This document shows positions 23,707 to 36,000 of a DNA stretch of 64,000 bases, piece after piece (positions within the stretch are counted from its first letter, which is position 1; each line of letters starts with the position of its first letter). The notes under the pieces are model-generated. The model saw nothing but the letters and a program-made list of their open reading frames with translations. It ran no database searches and had not been told where the DNA came from. Position numbers and translations under genes: made by a program. The stretch comes from Eutreptiella sp. 'Long Island Sound 2002' (Eukaryota; Euglenozoa; Euglenophyceae; Eutreptiales; Eutreptiaceae), in the NCBI GenBank assembly GCA_964036045.1, contig OZ038382.1, positions 128,402,556 to 128,466,555 on the forward strand, in the 5' to 3' direction.

Positions 23707-24159
23707 TCAAGTAGCCGAGGGTGCCATGGAATGCACGGTAAGCATGTTTCCTTGGAACGTAACTTCAATATCACCGGTCCCAAAATCCGATTTAAAGCTT
23801 GTAAGTCTCAAGTCCGTGCATTCCGAAGCGGCCCTAACCAAAACATCATATTTGGTAGGCAAAGGTGCCGGTGGCGCCATTGTTGTTGATACGGACCTAG
23901 AGTTTGCAGCAATGGCCCCGGAATTCGAAGTGATAGGAATACCCACAAATATTTTCCCTTGATCTAGCACTTCGAAGAAAAGACGCTTATTTTTCGAAAT
24001 TAGCCACCAGTATCGAATGTGTGGGCAATCCTTGACACCATGTGGCCCTAAGCAATTAAAGCATGCCACTCTCTTGATAAACGAGCCATCACTTGCAATA
24101 TCCTTGCACATGGTAGCGCGTTCGGGGCACATATACAAGAAATGGCCTTTGTTCTCACA
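23707..24159 (-). CDS. Zinc-knuckle protein fragment, same frame as 22768-23706
   Basis: Open from just inside the satellite junction (after a TGA at 24160-24162) to TGA at 23707-23709. It has a partial knuckle at its start (CENKGHFLYMC), a second knuckle (CFNCLGPHGVKDC, spacing C-x2-C-x3-H-x4-C), then a basic stretch and an Ala/Pro linker. The C-terminal part is beta-rich (GDIEVTFQGNMLTVHS). The 5' end is lost: satellite sequence begins at about 24236 and no ATG precedes the first knuckle. This looks like the 5'-truncated front of the gene continuing at 22768-23706. Zinc knuckles of this type bind single-stranded nucleic acid in Gag and related proteins. Confidence 0.5.
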   Translation of the reverse strand, partial: CENKGHFLYMCPERATMCKDIASDGSFIKRVACFNCLGPHGVKDCPHIRYWWLISKNKRLFFEVLDQGKIFVGIPITSNSGAIAANSRSVSTTMAPPAPLPTKYDVLVRAASECTDLRLTSFKSDFGTGDIEVTFQGNMLTVHSMAPSAT

Positions 24160-24235
24160 TCACCCAGAAATAGTCTCCGACCTATGTTGATACTTTCGTT
24201 GCTCTTTGGGGGGCATCGTTGATGACTCCAATGAA

Positions 24236-27200
24236 AGCTTCAGAGCGGGATGCGGAATCACAGGTGGCCCAGAAGTGGGCAGGTGGCCACATAGCCCTTG
24301 CCGCTTGGGGGGTCCCCTCCGCTTCAGAGCGGGGGGGCAGAATCAAAAGTGGCCCGCAAGTGGGCAAGGTGGCTACATAACCCGTGCCGCCTGGGGGGTT
24401 CCCCATCTTTCAGAGCGGGGGGGGGGGGGGGCAGAATTAGAGGTGGCCCACAAGTGGGCAAGGTGGCTACATAACCCCTGCCGCTTGAGGGGTCACCACC
24501 GCTTCCGAACGGGGGGCAGAATCAGAACTGGCCCACAAGTGGGCAAGATGTCTACATAACCCATGCCGCCTGGGGGGTCCCCACTGCTTCTGAGCGGGGG
24601 GGGCACAATCAGAAGTAGCTGACAAGTGGGAAAAGGTGGCTACATAACCCCTTGCCGCCTGGGGGGTCCCCACCGCTTCAGAGTGGGGGGCACAATCAGA
24701 GGTGGCCCAAAGGTGGGCAAGGTGGCTACGTAACCCCTGCCGCCGGGGGGGGTCCCCACCGCTTCAGAGCGGGGTCAGAATCAGAAGTGGCCCACAAGTG
24801 GGCAAGGTCGCCACGTAACCCCTGCCGGTGGAGGGGTTCCCGCCCCTTCAAGGCAGGGGGCAGAAGCAGGCGTGGCCCACAAGTGGGCAACGTTGCTACA
24901 TAGCCCCTGTCACCTGGGCGGTCCCCACCGCTTCAGAGCAAGGGGCAGAATCAAAAGTCGCCCACAAGTGCGCAAGGTGGGTACATAACCCCTGCGGCCT
25001 GGGGGGTCACTTGCGCTTCAGAGCGGAAGGCAGAATCAGAGGTGGCCCACAAGTGGGCAAGGTGGCTACATAACCCCTGCCGCCTAGGGGGTCCACACTG
25101 CTTGAGAGCGGGGGGCAGAATCAGAGATGGCCCACAAGTGGGCAACGTGGCTACATAACCCCTGCAGCTCGGTGGGTCCCCACCGCTTCAGAGCGGGATG
25201 CGGAATCACAGGTGGCCCAGAAGTGTGCAAGGTGGCCACATAGCCCCTGCCGCTTGGGGGTTCCCCACCTTTCAGAGCGGGGGGGGGGGGGGGGGCAGAA
25301 TTAGAGGTGGCCCACAAGTGGGCAAGGTGGCTACATAACCCCTGCCGCTTGAGGGGTCACCACCGCTTCCGAACAGGGGGCAGAATCAGAACTGGCCCAC
25401 AAGTGGGCAAGATGTCTACATAACCCATGCCGCCTGGGGGGTCCCCACTGCTTCTGAGCGGGGGGGGCACAATCAGAAGTAGCTGACAAGTGGGAAAAGG
25501 TGGCTACATAACCCCTTGCCGCCTGGGGGGTCCCCACCGCTTCAGAGTGGGGGGCACAATCAGAGGTGGCCCAAAGGTGGGCAAGGTGGCTACGTAACCC
25601 CTGCCGCCAGGGGGGGGTCCCCACCGCTTCAGAGCGGGGTCAGAATCAGAAGTGGCCCACAAGTGGGCAAGGTCGCCACGTAACCCCTGCCGGTGGAGGG
25701 GTTCCCGCCCCTTCAAGGCAAGGGGCAGAAGCAGGCGTGGCCCACAAGTGGGCAAGGTTGCTACATAGCCCCTGTCACCTGGGCGGTCCCCACCGCTTCA
25801 GAGCAAGGGGCAGAATCAAAAGTCGCCCACAAGTGCGCAAGGTGGGTACATAACCCCTGCGGCCTGGGGGGTCACTTGCGCTTCAGAGCGGAAGGCAGAA
25901 TCAGAGGTGGCCCACAAGTGGGCAAGGTGGCTACATAACCCCTGCCGCCTAGGGGGTCCACACTGCTTGAGAGCGGGGGGCAGAATCAGAGATGGCCCAC
26001 AAGTGGGCAACGTGGCTACATAACCCCTGCAGCTCGGTGGGTCCCCACCGCTTCAGAGCGGGATGCGGAATCACAGGTGGCCCAGAAGTGTGCAAGGTGG
26101 CCACATAGCCCCTGCCGCTTGAGGGGTCCCCTCCGCTTCAGAGTGGGGGGCAGAATCACAAGTGGCCCACAAGTGGGCAAAGTGGCTACATAACCCCTGC
26201 CGCTTCGGGGGTCCCCACCGCTCCAGAGCGGGGTCAGAATCAGAAGTGGCCCACAAGTGGGCAAGGTGGCTACGTAACCCCTGCCGCCTGAGGGGTTCCC
26301 GCTGCTTCAGAGCGGGGGGCGGGATCAAACGTGGCCCGCAATTGGGCAAGGTGGCTACACAAACCCTGCTGCCTGGGGGGTCCCCACCGCTTCAGACCGG
26401 GGGGGGGGGCAGAATCAGAAGTAGCCCACAAGTGGGCAAGGTGGCTACATAAGCCCTACCGCCTAGGGGGTCCACACTGCTTGAGAGCGGGGGGCAGAAT
26501 CAGAGGTGGCCCACAAGTGGGCAAGGTGGCTACATAACCCCTGCAGCTCGGTGGGTCCCCAACGCTTCACAGCGGGATGCGGAATCACAGGTGGCCCGGA
26601 AGTGTGCAAGGTGGCCACATAGCCCCTGCCGCTTGAGGGGTCCCCTCCGCTTCAGAGTGGGGGGCAGAATCACAAGTGGCCCACAAGTGGGCAAAGTGGC
26701 TACATAACCCGTGCCGCTTCGGGGGTCCCCACCGCCCCAGAGCGGGGTCACAATCAGAAGTGGCCCACAAGTGGGCAAGGTGGCTACGTAACCCCTGCCG
26801 CCTGAGGGGTTCCCGCTGCTTCAGAGCGGGGGGCGGGATCAAACGTGGCCCGCAAGTGGGCAAGGTGGCTACACAAACCCTGCTGCCTGGGGGGTCCCGA
26901 CCGCTTCAGACCGGGGGGGGGGGGCAGAATAAGACGTGGCCCACAAGTGGGCAAGGTGGCTACATAACCTCTGTTGCCTGGGGGGGGGCCCACCGCTTCA
27001 GAGCGGGGGGGGCACAATCAGAAGTAGCCCAAAAGTGGGCAAGGTGGCTACATAACCCATGCCGCCTGAGGGGTTCCCGCCGCTTCACAGCGGGGGGTAG
27101 AATCACAAGTGGCGCACCAGTGGGCAAGGTGCCTACAGAACCCCTCCTGCCTGGGGGGTCCCGACCGCTTCAGAGTGGGGGGCAGAATAAGACGTGGCCC

Positions 27201-30200
27201 ACAAGTGGGCAAGGTGGCTACATAACCTCTGCCACATGGGGGGTCCCCACCGCTTGAGAACACGGGGCAGAATCAGAGGTGGCTCACAAGTGGACAAGGT
27301 GGCTACATGTCCTGTGCCGCTTGGGGGGGTCCCCACCGCTTCAGAGCGGGGGGGCAGAATCAGAAGTGGCCCACAAGTGGGCAAGGTGGCTACATAAACC
27401 TTGCCGCGTGGAGGGTCCCCACCGCTTCACAGCGGGGGGCACAAGCAGAGGTGGTCCACAAGTGGGCAAGGTGCCTATGTAACACCTGCCATGTGGGGGG
27501 TCCCTACCGCTTGAGATCGGGGGGCAAAATGAGAGGTGGCCAACAAGTGGGCAAGGTGGCTACATGACCCCTGCCGCTTGGGGGTCCCATGCGCTTCAGA
27601 GCGGGGAGGAGGGGGGCAGAATAAGGAGTGGACCACAAGTGGGCAAGGTGGCTACATAACTCTTGCCGCCTGGGGGTCCCCACCGTTTTGGACCTGGGCG
27701 CAGAATCAGAAGTGGCCCACAAGTGCGCAAGGTGGCTACAAAGCCCCCGCCGCCTGGGGGGTCCCCACCGGTTTAGAACAGGGGGCAGAATCACAGGTGG
27801 CCCTCAAGTGGGTAAGGCAGCTATATAACCCCTGCCGCCTGGGGGGTCCACCGCTTCTGAGCGGGGGGCAGAATCAGAGCAGGCGCACAAGTGTGCAAAG
27901 TGGCTACATAACCCTTGCCTCCTCGGGAGGCAGGATCAGAAGTGGCCCACAAGTGGGCGAGGTGGATCCATAACCCCTACGGTTTGAGGGGTCCCCACCG
28001 CTTCAGAGCGGGGGGCAAAGTCAGAGGTGGCCCACAAGTGGGCAAGGTGGCTACATAACCCTTGCCGCCTGGGGGGTCCCCATCGCTTCAGAGCGGGGGG
28101 CAGAAAAACAGGTGGCCCTCAAGTGGGTAAGGCGGCTATATAAACCCTGCCGCCTGGGGGGTCCCCACCGCTCACGAGCGGGGGGCACAATCAGAGGTGG
28201 CGCACAAGTGTGCAAGGTGGCTACATAACCCTTGCCTCCTCGGGGGGAAGAATCGAAAGTGGTCCACAAGTGGGCAAGGTGGCTACATAACCCCTGCCGT
28301 CTGAGGGGTCCCCACCGCTTCAAAGCGGGAAGCAGAATCAGAGGTGGCCCACAATTGGGCAAGGTGGCTACATAACCCTTGCCTCCAGGGGGGTCCCGAC
28401 CGCTTCATAATAGGGGGTAGAATCAGAGGTGGCGCACAAGTGGGCAAGGTGGCTACATAGCCTCTGTTGCCCGGGGGGTCCGTACCGCTTCAGAGCGGGG
28501 CGCAGAATCAGAGGTGGCCCACAAGTGGGCAAGGTGGCTACATAACCCTTGCCGCCTTGGGGGGCCCCACCGCTTGAGAACGGGGGGCAGAATCAGAAGT
28601 GGCCCACAAGTGGGCAAGGCGGCTACATAACCCCTGCCGCCTAGGGGGTCCCCACCGCTTCACAGCGGGGGGGGGGGGGATCAGAAGTGGCCCAAAAGTG
28701 TGCAAGGTGGCTACATAACCCCTGCCGTCTGAGGGGGGCCACCGCTTTAGAGCAGGGGGCAGAATCAGCGGAGTCCCAAAAGTGGGCAAGCTGGCTACAT
28801 AACCATTGGCGCCTGGGGGGTCCCCACCGCTTCAGAGCGGGGGGCAGAATGAGAGGTAGCTCACAAGTCGGCAGGCTGGCTACATAACCCTTGCCTCCTG
28901 GGGGGTCCCCACCGCTTTAGAACAGGAGGCAGAATCAGAAGTGGCCCACAAGTGGGCAAGGTGGCTACATAGCCCCTGCCGCCCGGAGCGTCCCCACTGC
29001 TTCACAGCGGGGGACAGAAGCAGAGGTGGCCCACAAGTGGGCAAGGTGGCTACATAATCTCTGCTGCTTGAGGGGTCACCATCGCTTTGGAGCGGGCGGC
29101 AGAATCACAGGTGGCCCAAAAGTGGGCAAGGTGGCTACCAAACCCTACTGCCTGCAGGGTCCCCATCGCGTCAGAGCGGGGGGGCAAAATCAGAAGTGGC
29201 CCACAAGTGGGCAAGGTGGCTACATAACCCCTGCCGCTTGGGGCGTCTGCACCGTGTCAGAGCGGGGGGGCAGAATCAGAAGTGGCCCACAAGTGGGCAA
29301 GGTGGCTACATAACCCCTGCCGCTCGGGGTGTCCCTACCGCTTCAGAGCAGGAAGCGGGGGGGGGGGGGGGCACAAACAGATGTGGCCCACAAGTGGGCA
29401 AGGTGGCTACATAACCCCTGCCGCCTGGGGTTCCCCACCGATTCACAGCGGGGAGCACAATCAGAAGTGGCGCACAACTGGCCAAGGTGGTAAGATAACC
29501 ACTGGCACGTGGGGGGTGCCTACCGCTTCAGAGCGGGGGGCAGAATCGGCCTACAAGTGGGCAAGGTGGCTACATAAACCTTGCCACGTGGGGGGTTCCC
29601 ACCGCTTCAAAGCGGGGGCCACAATCACAAGTGGCCCAAAAGTCGGCAAGGTGGCTACGTAACCCCCGCCGCCTGGGGCATCCCCACTGCTTTAGAGCGG
29701 GGGGGGGGGGGGCATAATCACAAGTGGCCCACAAGCGGACAAGGTGGCGACGAAACCCTTGCCGCATGGGGGGTCCCCACCATTTAAGAGCGGGGGGCGG
29801 AATCGGGAGCGGCCCACAAGTGGCCAAGGTGGTTACATAACCCCTGCCACCTGAGGGGTCCCCATCGCTTCACAGCGGGGGGCAGAATCGGAGGTGGCCC
29901 ACAAGTGGGCAAGGTGGCTACATAACCCATGCCTCCTCGGGGGGTCCCCTTCGCTTCAGAGCGGGGGGCAGAATCAGAAGTGACCCACAAGTGGCCAAGG
30001 AGGTCACATAACCCTGTCGCATGGGAGGTCCCCACCACTTCATAGCGCGCGGCAGAATCAGAGGTCCACAACTCGGTAAGGTGGCTACATAACCCCTGCC
30101 GCCTGAGGGGTCCCCACCGCTTCACAGCGGGGGGCGGAATCGGAGGTGGCCTACACGTGGGCAAGGTGGCGACATAAACCTTGTCGCCTGGGGGGTCCCC

Positions 30201-30415
30201 ACCGCTTCAAAGCCGGGGGCAAATTCAGAATTGGCCCACAAGTAGGCAAGGTGGCTACATAACCCCTGTCGCCTAGGGGGTCCCCACCACTTCATAGCGC
30301 GGGGCAGAATCAGAGGTGGCCCGCAAGTGGGTAAGGTGGCTACATAACCCCTGCCGCCTGAGCGGTCACCACTGTTTCAGAGCGGGGCGCAGAATCAGAA
30401 TTGGCCCACAAGTGG
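24236..30415 (+). repeat. 85-bp satellite array 3 (~73 monomers)
   Basis: Same unit and orientation as arrays 1 and 2. A segment of about 865 bp (ten monomers) starting near 24.42 kb is repeated almost exactly from about 25.28 kb; the marker GCAGCTCGGTGGGT occurs at 25164, 26029 and 26542. Poly-G expansions of 10-18 bases occur at the AGCGGGGGG position in several monomers. Confidence 0.95.
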
Positions 30416-30871
30416 GAAGGGTGAGGAGGAGGAGGAGCTGCGGTCCCCCGGTAGGGCGCCCCCGCGGCACAACCCCATGGTGCCCGCCGGCCCTCTCTAG
30501 TCTGAACGCGACCAAGAGGAGTGTCTCTATCCCGACCCGACCGGCGAAGCATCATGGCGGCGACTCTCCTCTTCGTCTCCTCCGCTTGTCCCCCGGCCCG
30601 CACCGCACGCGCACCTAGCCCCACACGTTGCTGGAACCCCCCAAGGGCGCGGACCGGGTGGGCGAGGCGGAGCGCCGGCTCCACTTCCGGCACGGTCCGC
30701 CACCCCCCCATCGGGGAGACGGACGCGGTCTCATGGGTGTGGGCCCTTAGCCCACCAGTGACTACCAACTAGGCAGCGTATGGCCGGCGGGTCATGGGGG
30801 CTTGGTCCGTGACCTGATCCCCCCCCTCCCCAGGCGAACGGCACTTCTGCCGAAGGTGTCTGTGCGCGGAT

Positions 30872-31200
30872 CTACCCTCTACACCCCTCTGGCCCCGCCC
30901 ACGGGAACGTACCTGGGACGGCACATGCCCTGGTGTTTATCGGGAGGATCGAAGGGCGAGCCCCAATAGATGGTAGGTGACCCCTAGCTGGTACACGGCC
31001 ATGCGCAATGGCTAGCAGCATATCCCGCAACCGGTGTACCAGCCACCGGTCATGGGGCTCTCTCGTCTCGTATAGCCCCACGTAGCGGTGGGGCGGCACA
31101 TAGGCGATAAGCCACACCAAACGCCGTGGTGGTGGGTGCCGTATAGCGGTTGTTGGCCATCATCATAAATTTTTGGAACGCATTGGACCGCAAGCGGGAT
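30872..31200 (-). pseudogene. Possible GIY-YIG-like nuclease segment
   Basis: One minus-strand frame reads LVWLIAYVPPHRYVGLYETR followed by EPHDRWLVHRLRDML. The order of a hydrophobic strand ending in a tyrosine, YVG, then Arg and His matches the core of GIY-YIG nucleases, but the spacing between the first tyrosine and YVG is short and no later catalytic Glu or Asn can be assigned. It sits 3' of the RNase H remnant in the same island. It may be a coincidental match. Confidence 0.25.
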
Positions 31201-31523
31201 GTGCCCATCATCCCGGCGGCCCCGGAAGTCCACTGCTGGGACGCCTGGGGGCAACTGTGGGATCTGTCGGTCCGGGTCCCGGAGCGGTTTGACCCGACCG
31301 CCCACGAATGGGGGGCCCGGCCGGCCATGCAGGGGGCCTGACCCGTATGCGAGCGTGGTCATCTCTCCGCCATCATGCCCCTAGGGCAACAGCAGCCCCC
31401 GGCCCCGGGTGGTTCTCAGCGTGTATTTTGGTACTCCGACCGTCCTCTGCCCAGGACCCTGAGCCGTTGGCCTGGTGCTGTCCGAGGGGCACACGTGGTT
31501 GTCATAGACGGGCCGGGTGGGTC

Positions 31524-33039
31524 TCACTGCGGCCCCCGGTCATACAGGTACCTCAGATCCTCATGCTCCCAATCGCCGAAAGGATCCAAGTACAAGGTGC
31601 GGACCCCCGGCCCGGGATGGGGGTCGTCGTCGTCTGGCGAGCCCACACTGAGGGCAAAGGCATACGGACCAAACAGAACAATCACCGCCAATGGAGATAC
31701 CGCGCGCGGCTTCCAACGCGCACACAAAGTGACCAAGCGCATGTGCAGCCGGGTATGTACGGCCAACCGAAATAAGTGCCGCCACGGGCAGGTGGAGACC
31801 CAAAGTCGTGTCCCAACCCCCCTTAGGCAAGCGGGGCAGGGGCACTTGTGCTCCGCATGTCCCAATCCTTCACGCCGCGCCATTGTGCGGAGGTGTGCCC
31901 CCCACCGAACAAAGCCGCGTTCCGTGACGGCGTGATACACCGCCAAGGACTTGAGCACCACCTGTTCCGGGGCCTCCATGTCAAGACCCCACAGACGGCG
32001 GGCCGCGGCTTCGACGAGTCGGTCAAGTTGTGCACCTGGACGTCATTGTGGGAGAAACAAACCCGGGGCTCTTGGAGCCCCCGGACCCAGCCCACCTCAA
32101 GCTGGGCCTTAGTGGCCTGTCTCTTCGCCTCCCCGGCGGCCGTATCCAATAGGGAGTCCAGAAAGCTGCCAACCCGGTGAGAATATAGGTGCTTGGGGGC
32201 GCAAAGCCCCTCGGCCAAGAACCCCCGGCAAGCCCGTAGCAGGTCGTCCGAGAGCGGAGAGGACCCTGGGTTCCGGGACTGGACCGCGTCGATGTACCCT
32301 TTGCTATCATGGAAGGACCACTGTGGGCCCCGGGTGCCCCATACCACGCGGTGGGCCCCGCGCACCCGCAGCACTTCCCAAGCGACGTAAAGCTCCGCCT
32401 GATAAGATCCATCTACGTGGACCGGGATGGGTATCCGGTACGTTTGGTTCCACCCCGTCGCCAGATCCGCCACCACTAAGCCCCCACGGGCCGTGTGGTT
32501 GGGGAACCCAGAGGCGTCCTGCACCAAAACCGCCTCGTTTCGCACGTCCTGCAGGGCGATGCCCACAGCGTGCAACTCCCGGGCCCACCGCACGTGCCGG
32601 GGCAACGGGGGGTTTCCAGCCCACGAAAAGGTGATTGCCACCCCGCTCTACGGGTACCCGGCCACCAGGGTCGTGCCGGCATTGTCCGCCTCGGTGGCGG
32701 TGCTTGCCGTTCCCAGAGGGTGCTTTGGCACCTCCACAGAATGGCTCTCCGGGACAGCTCCCGGGCCCACCGTAGGTGCCGGGGCAACGGGGGGTTTCCA
32801 GCCCACGAAAACGTGATCGCCACCCCGCTCTACGGGTACCCGGCCACCAGGATCGTGCCGGCATTGTCCGCCTCGGTGGCGGTGCTTGCCGTTCCCAGAG
32901 GGTGCTTGGGGACCTCCACAGAATGGCTCTCCGGGACAGTCCACACCCAGATGTCCATGAGCCAGGTGTACCGGAGGAAGCGATCATGGTCTGTGGGGTG
33001 GCAATTGTAGTCCGACAACCCCCGGAGCACGGACGGCAT
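31524..33039 (-). pseudogene. RNase H domain and zinc-binding tail of a retrotransposon polyprotein
   Basis: RNase H hallmarks appear in order: VLVQDASGFPN (first Asp), SYQAELYVAWEVLR (Glu), FHDSKGYIDAV (third Asp). Further on come RWGAHLRTMARREG and a Cys/His segment HKCPCPACLRG with HLFRLAVHTRLH, resembling the zinc-binding C-termini of LINE polymerases; TGA follows at 31524-31526. The frame changes near 31.95 kb and again because of a 182-bp tandem duplication at 32581-32944, so the copy is dead. A TAG (32830-32832, duplicated at 32648) lies in otherwise continuous coding sequence (ILVAGYP, the TAG codon, then SGVAITFSWAGN), which would read through if TAG is sense. Only the 3' part of the gene is present. 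Confidence 0.55.
32581..32944. repeat. 182-bp tandem duplication
   Basis: The segment beginning GGGCCCACCG at 32581 is repeated from 32763 with a few substitutions (for example CACGTGCC against TAGGTGCC). The period is 182 bp, which is not a multiple of 3 and therefore shifts the frame of the RNase H remnant. Present only here in the window. Confidence 0.85.
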
Positions 33040-36000
33040 GTCTGGGGGGTCCCCATCGCTTCACAGTGTGGGGCACAAACAGAAGTGGCTCACAAGTGAG
33101 CAAGGTGGCTACATAACCCCTGCCTCCTAGGGGGTCCCCACCGCTTCAGAGCATGGGGCAGAATAAGAAGTGGCCCACAAGTGGGTAAGGTGGCTACATA
33201 ACCCCTGCCGCCTGGGGGGTCCCCACCGCTTCAGAGCGGGGGGTAGAATCACAAGTGGCTTTCAAGTGGGCAAGGTGGCTACATAACCCCTGCCGCCTCG
33301 GGGGTCCCCACCGCTTCGGAGCGGGGGGCAGAATCACAAGTGGCCTACAAGTGGGCAAGGTGGCTACATAACCCCTGCCGCATGAGGGGTCCCCACCGCT
33401 TCAAAGCGGGGGGCAGAATCAGAGGTGGCCCACAAGTGGGCAAGGTGGCTACATAACCCCTGCCTCCTGGGGGGTCCCCACCGCTTCAGAGCGTGGAGCA
33501 GAATTAGAAGTGGCCCACAAGTGAGCAAAGTGGCTACATAACCCCTGCCGCTTGGGGGGTCTCCACCGTGTCAGAGCGGGGGGTGGAATCAGAGGTGGCC
33601 CACAAGTGGGCAATGTGGCTACATAACCCCTGCCTCCTGGGGGGTCCCCACCGCTTCAGAGCGGGGGGCAGAATCCCAGGCGGCCCGCAAGAGGGCAACG
33701 TGGCTACATAACCCCTGCCGCCTGGGGGGTCCCCACCGCTTGAGAGCGGGGGGCAGAATCAGAGGTGGCCCACAAGTGGACAAGGTGGCTACATGACCCC
33801 TGCCGCTTGTGGAGTCCCCACAGCTTCAAAGCGCGGGGGAGAATCACACGTGGCCTACAACTGAGCAGGGTGCCTACATAACCCCCGCCGCCTGGGGGGT
33901 CGCCACCGCTTCAGAGCGCGGGGCAGAATCACAGGTGGCCTACAAGTGGGCAATGTGGCTACATAACCCCTGCCGCCTGGGGGTCCCCACCGCTTCTGAG
34001 CGGGGGGCAGAATCACAGGTGGCCCACAAGTGAGCAAGGTGGCTACATAACCGCTGCCGCCTGGGGGTTCCCCACGGCTTCAAAGCGTGGGGCACAATCA
34101 CAGGTAACCCTTAAGTGGGCACGGTGGCTACATAACCCCTGCCGCATGGGGGGTCCCCACTGCTTCGGAGGCAGGGCAGAATCACAGGTGGCCTCCAAGT
34201 GGGTAAGGTGGCTACATAACCCTGCCGCCTGGGGGGTCCCCACCGCGTCACAACGCGGGGCAGAATCACAGGTGGCCTACAAGTGGGCAACGTGGCTACA
34301 TAACCGCTGCCGAATGAGGGGTCCCCACGCTTCACAGCGGGGGCCAGAATCACAGGTGGCCTACAAGTGGGCAAGGTGGCTACATAACCCCTGCCGCCTG
34401 GGGGGTCCCCACCGCTGCAGAGCGGGGGGGCAGAATCACAGGTGGCCTACAAGTGGGCAATGTGGCTACATAACCCATGCCTCTTGGGGGGTCCCCACCG
34501 CTTGAGAGCGGGGCGCAGAATCACAGGTGGCCTACAAGTGGGCAATGTGGCTACATAACCCATGCCTCTTGGGGGGTCCCCACCGCTTCAGAGCGAGGGG
34601 CGGAATCACAGGTGGCCCACAAGTGGGCAAGGTGGCTACATAACCCCTGCCGCCTGGGGGGTCCCCACCGCTTCAGAGCGGGGGGCAGAATCACAGGTCG
34701 CCTACAAGTGGGCAAGGTGGTTATAGAACCCCTGCCGCATGGGGGGTCCCTGTCGCTTCAGAGAGGGGGGCAGAATCACAGGTGGCCCACAACTGGGCAA
34801 GGTGGTTACGTATCCCCTGCTGCCTCGGGGTCCACACCGCTTCAGAGCGGGGGGCAAAATCAGAGGTGGCACACAACTGGGCAAGGTGGTTACGTAACAC
34901 CTGCCGCATGGGGGGTCCCCACCGCTTCAGAGCGGGGGGCAGAATCACAGGTGGCACACAAATGGGCAAGGTGGTTACGTAACCCCTGCGGCCTGGGGGT
35001 TCCCCACCGCTTTGGAGCGTGGGGCACAATCACAGGTAACCCACAAGTGGGCAAGGTGGCTACATAACCCCTGCCCCCTGGGGGGTCCCCACCGCGTCAC
35101 AGCGCGGGGCAAAATCACAGGTGACCTACAAGTGGGCAAGGTGGCTACATAACCCCTGCCCCATGGGGAGTCCCCACCGCGTCACGGCGCGGGGCAGAAT
35201 CACAGGTGGCCTACAAGTGGGCAAGGTGGCTACATAACCCCTGCCGCCTGGGGGATCCCCACCGCTTCAGAGCGGGGGCCAGAATGAGAGGTGGCCCACA
35301 AGTGGGCAAGGTGGCTACATAACCCCTGCCTCCTGGGGGGTCCCCACTGCTTCAGAGCGCGGGGCAGAATCACAGGTGGCCTACAAGTGGGCAACGTGGC
35401 TACATAACCCCTGCCGCATGGGGTATCCCCACCGCTTCAGAGCGGGGGGCAGAATTAGAAGAGGCCTACAAGTGTGCAAGGTGGCTACATAACCCCTGCC
35501 GCCTGGGGGTTCCCCACCGCCTCAAAGTGGGAGGCAGAATCACAGGTGGCCTACAAGTGGGCAAGGTGGCTACATAACCCTTGCCGCCTGGGGGTCCCCC
35601 ACCGCTTCACGGCGGGGGCAACAATCAGAGGTGGCCCACAAGTCGGCAAGGTGGTTACGTAACCCCTGCCGCATGGGGGGTCCCCACTGCTTGAGAGCGG
35701 GGGGCAGAATCACAGGTGGCCTACAAGTGGGCAAGGTGGCTACATAACGCTTGCCGCCTAGGGGGTCCCCACCGCTTCAGAGCGCGGGGCAGAATCAGAA
35801 GTGGCGTACAAGTGGGCAAGGTGGCTACATAACCCCTGCCGCTTGGGGGGTCCCCACCGCTTCAGAGCGCGGGGCAGAATCGCAGATGGCCTACAAGTGG
35901 GCAAGGTGGCTACATAACCCCTGCCGCATGGGAGGTACCCGTTGCTTCTGAGCGGGGGGCAGAATCACAAGTGGCCCACAAGTGAGCAAGGTGGTGACGT

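Larger units (their letters stand above)
30430..33038 (-). mobile_element. Degraded non-LTR retrotransposon remnant
   Basis: A non-satellite island of higher GC content between arrays 3 and 4. Read on the minus strand it contains RNase H-like sequence, then a cysteine/histidine-rich segment ending in TGA at 31524, and possibly a nuclease-like segment further on. The left edge (its 3' end on the minus strand) carries a CTC triplet run at about 30424-30436, perhaps the tail. The 5' side stops abruptly in satellite at about 33039, so endonuclease and most of the reverse transcriptase are absent. No target duplication was found. Confidence 0.5.

Noticed and set aside
22636-24235. Search for terminal inverted repeats and target duplication around the zinc-knuckle gene block
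   Set aside because: Neither could be found; about 18 bp of a satellite monomer is missing across the island, so a clean transposition event is not supported.
30430-30780. Possible rDNA-like segment (high GC, CCCGGTAGGGCGCC)
   Set aside because: No conserved rRNA core motif was found; the island is better explained by the LINE remnant on the minus strand.
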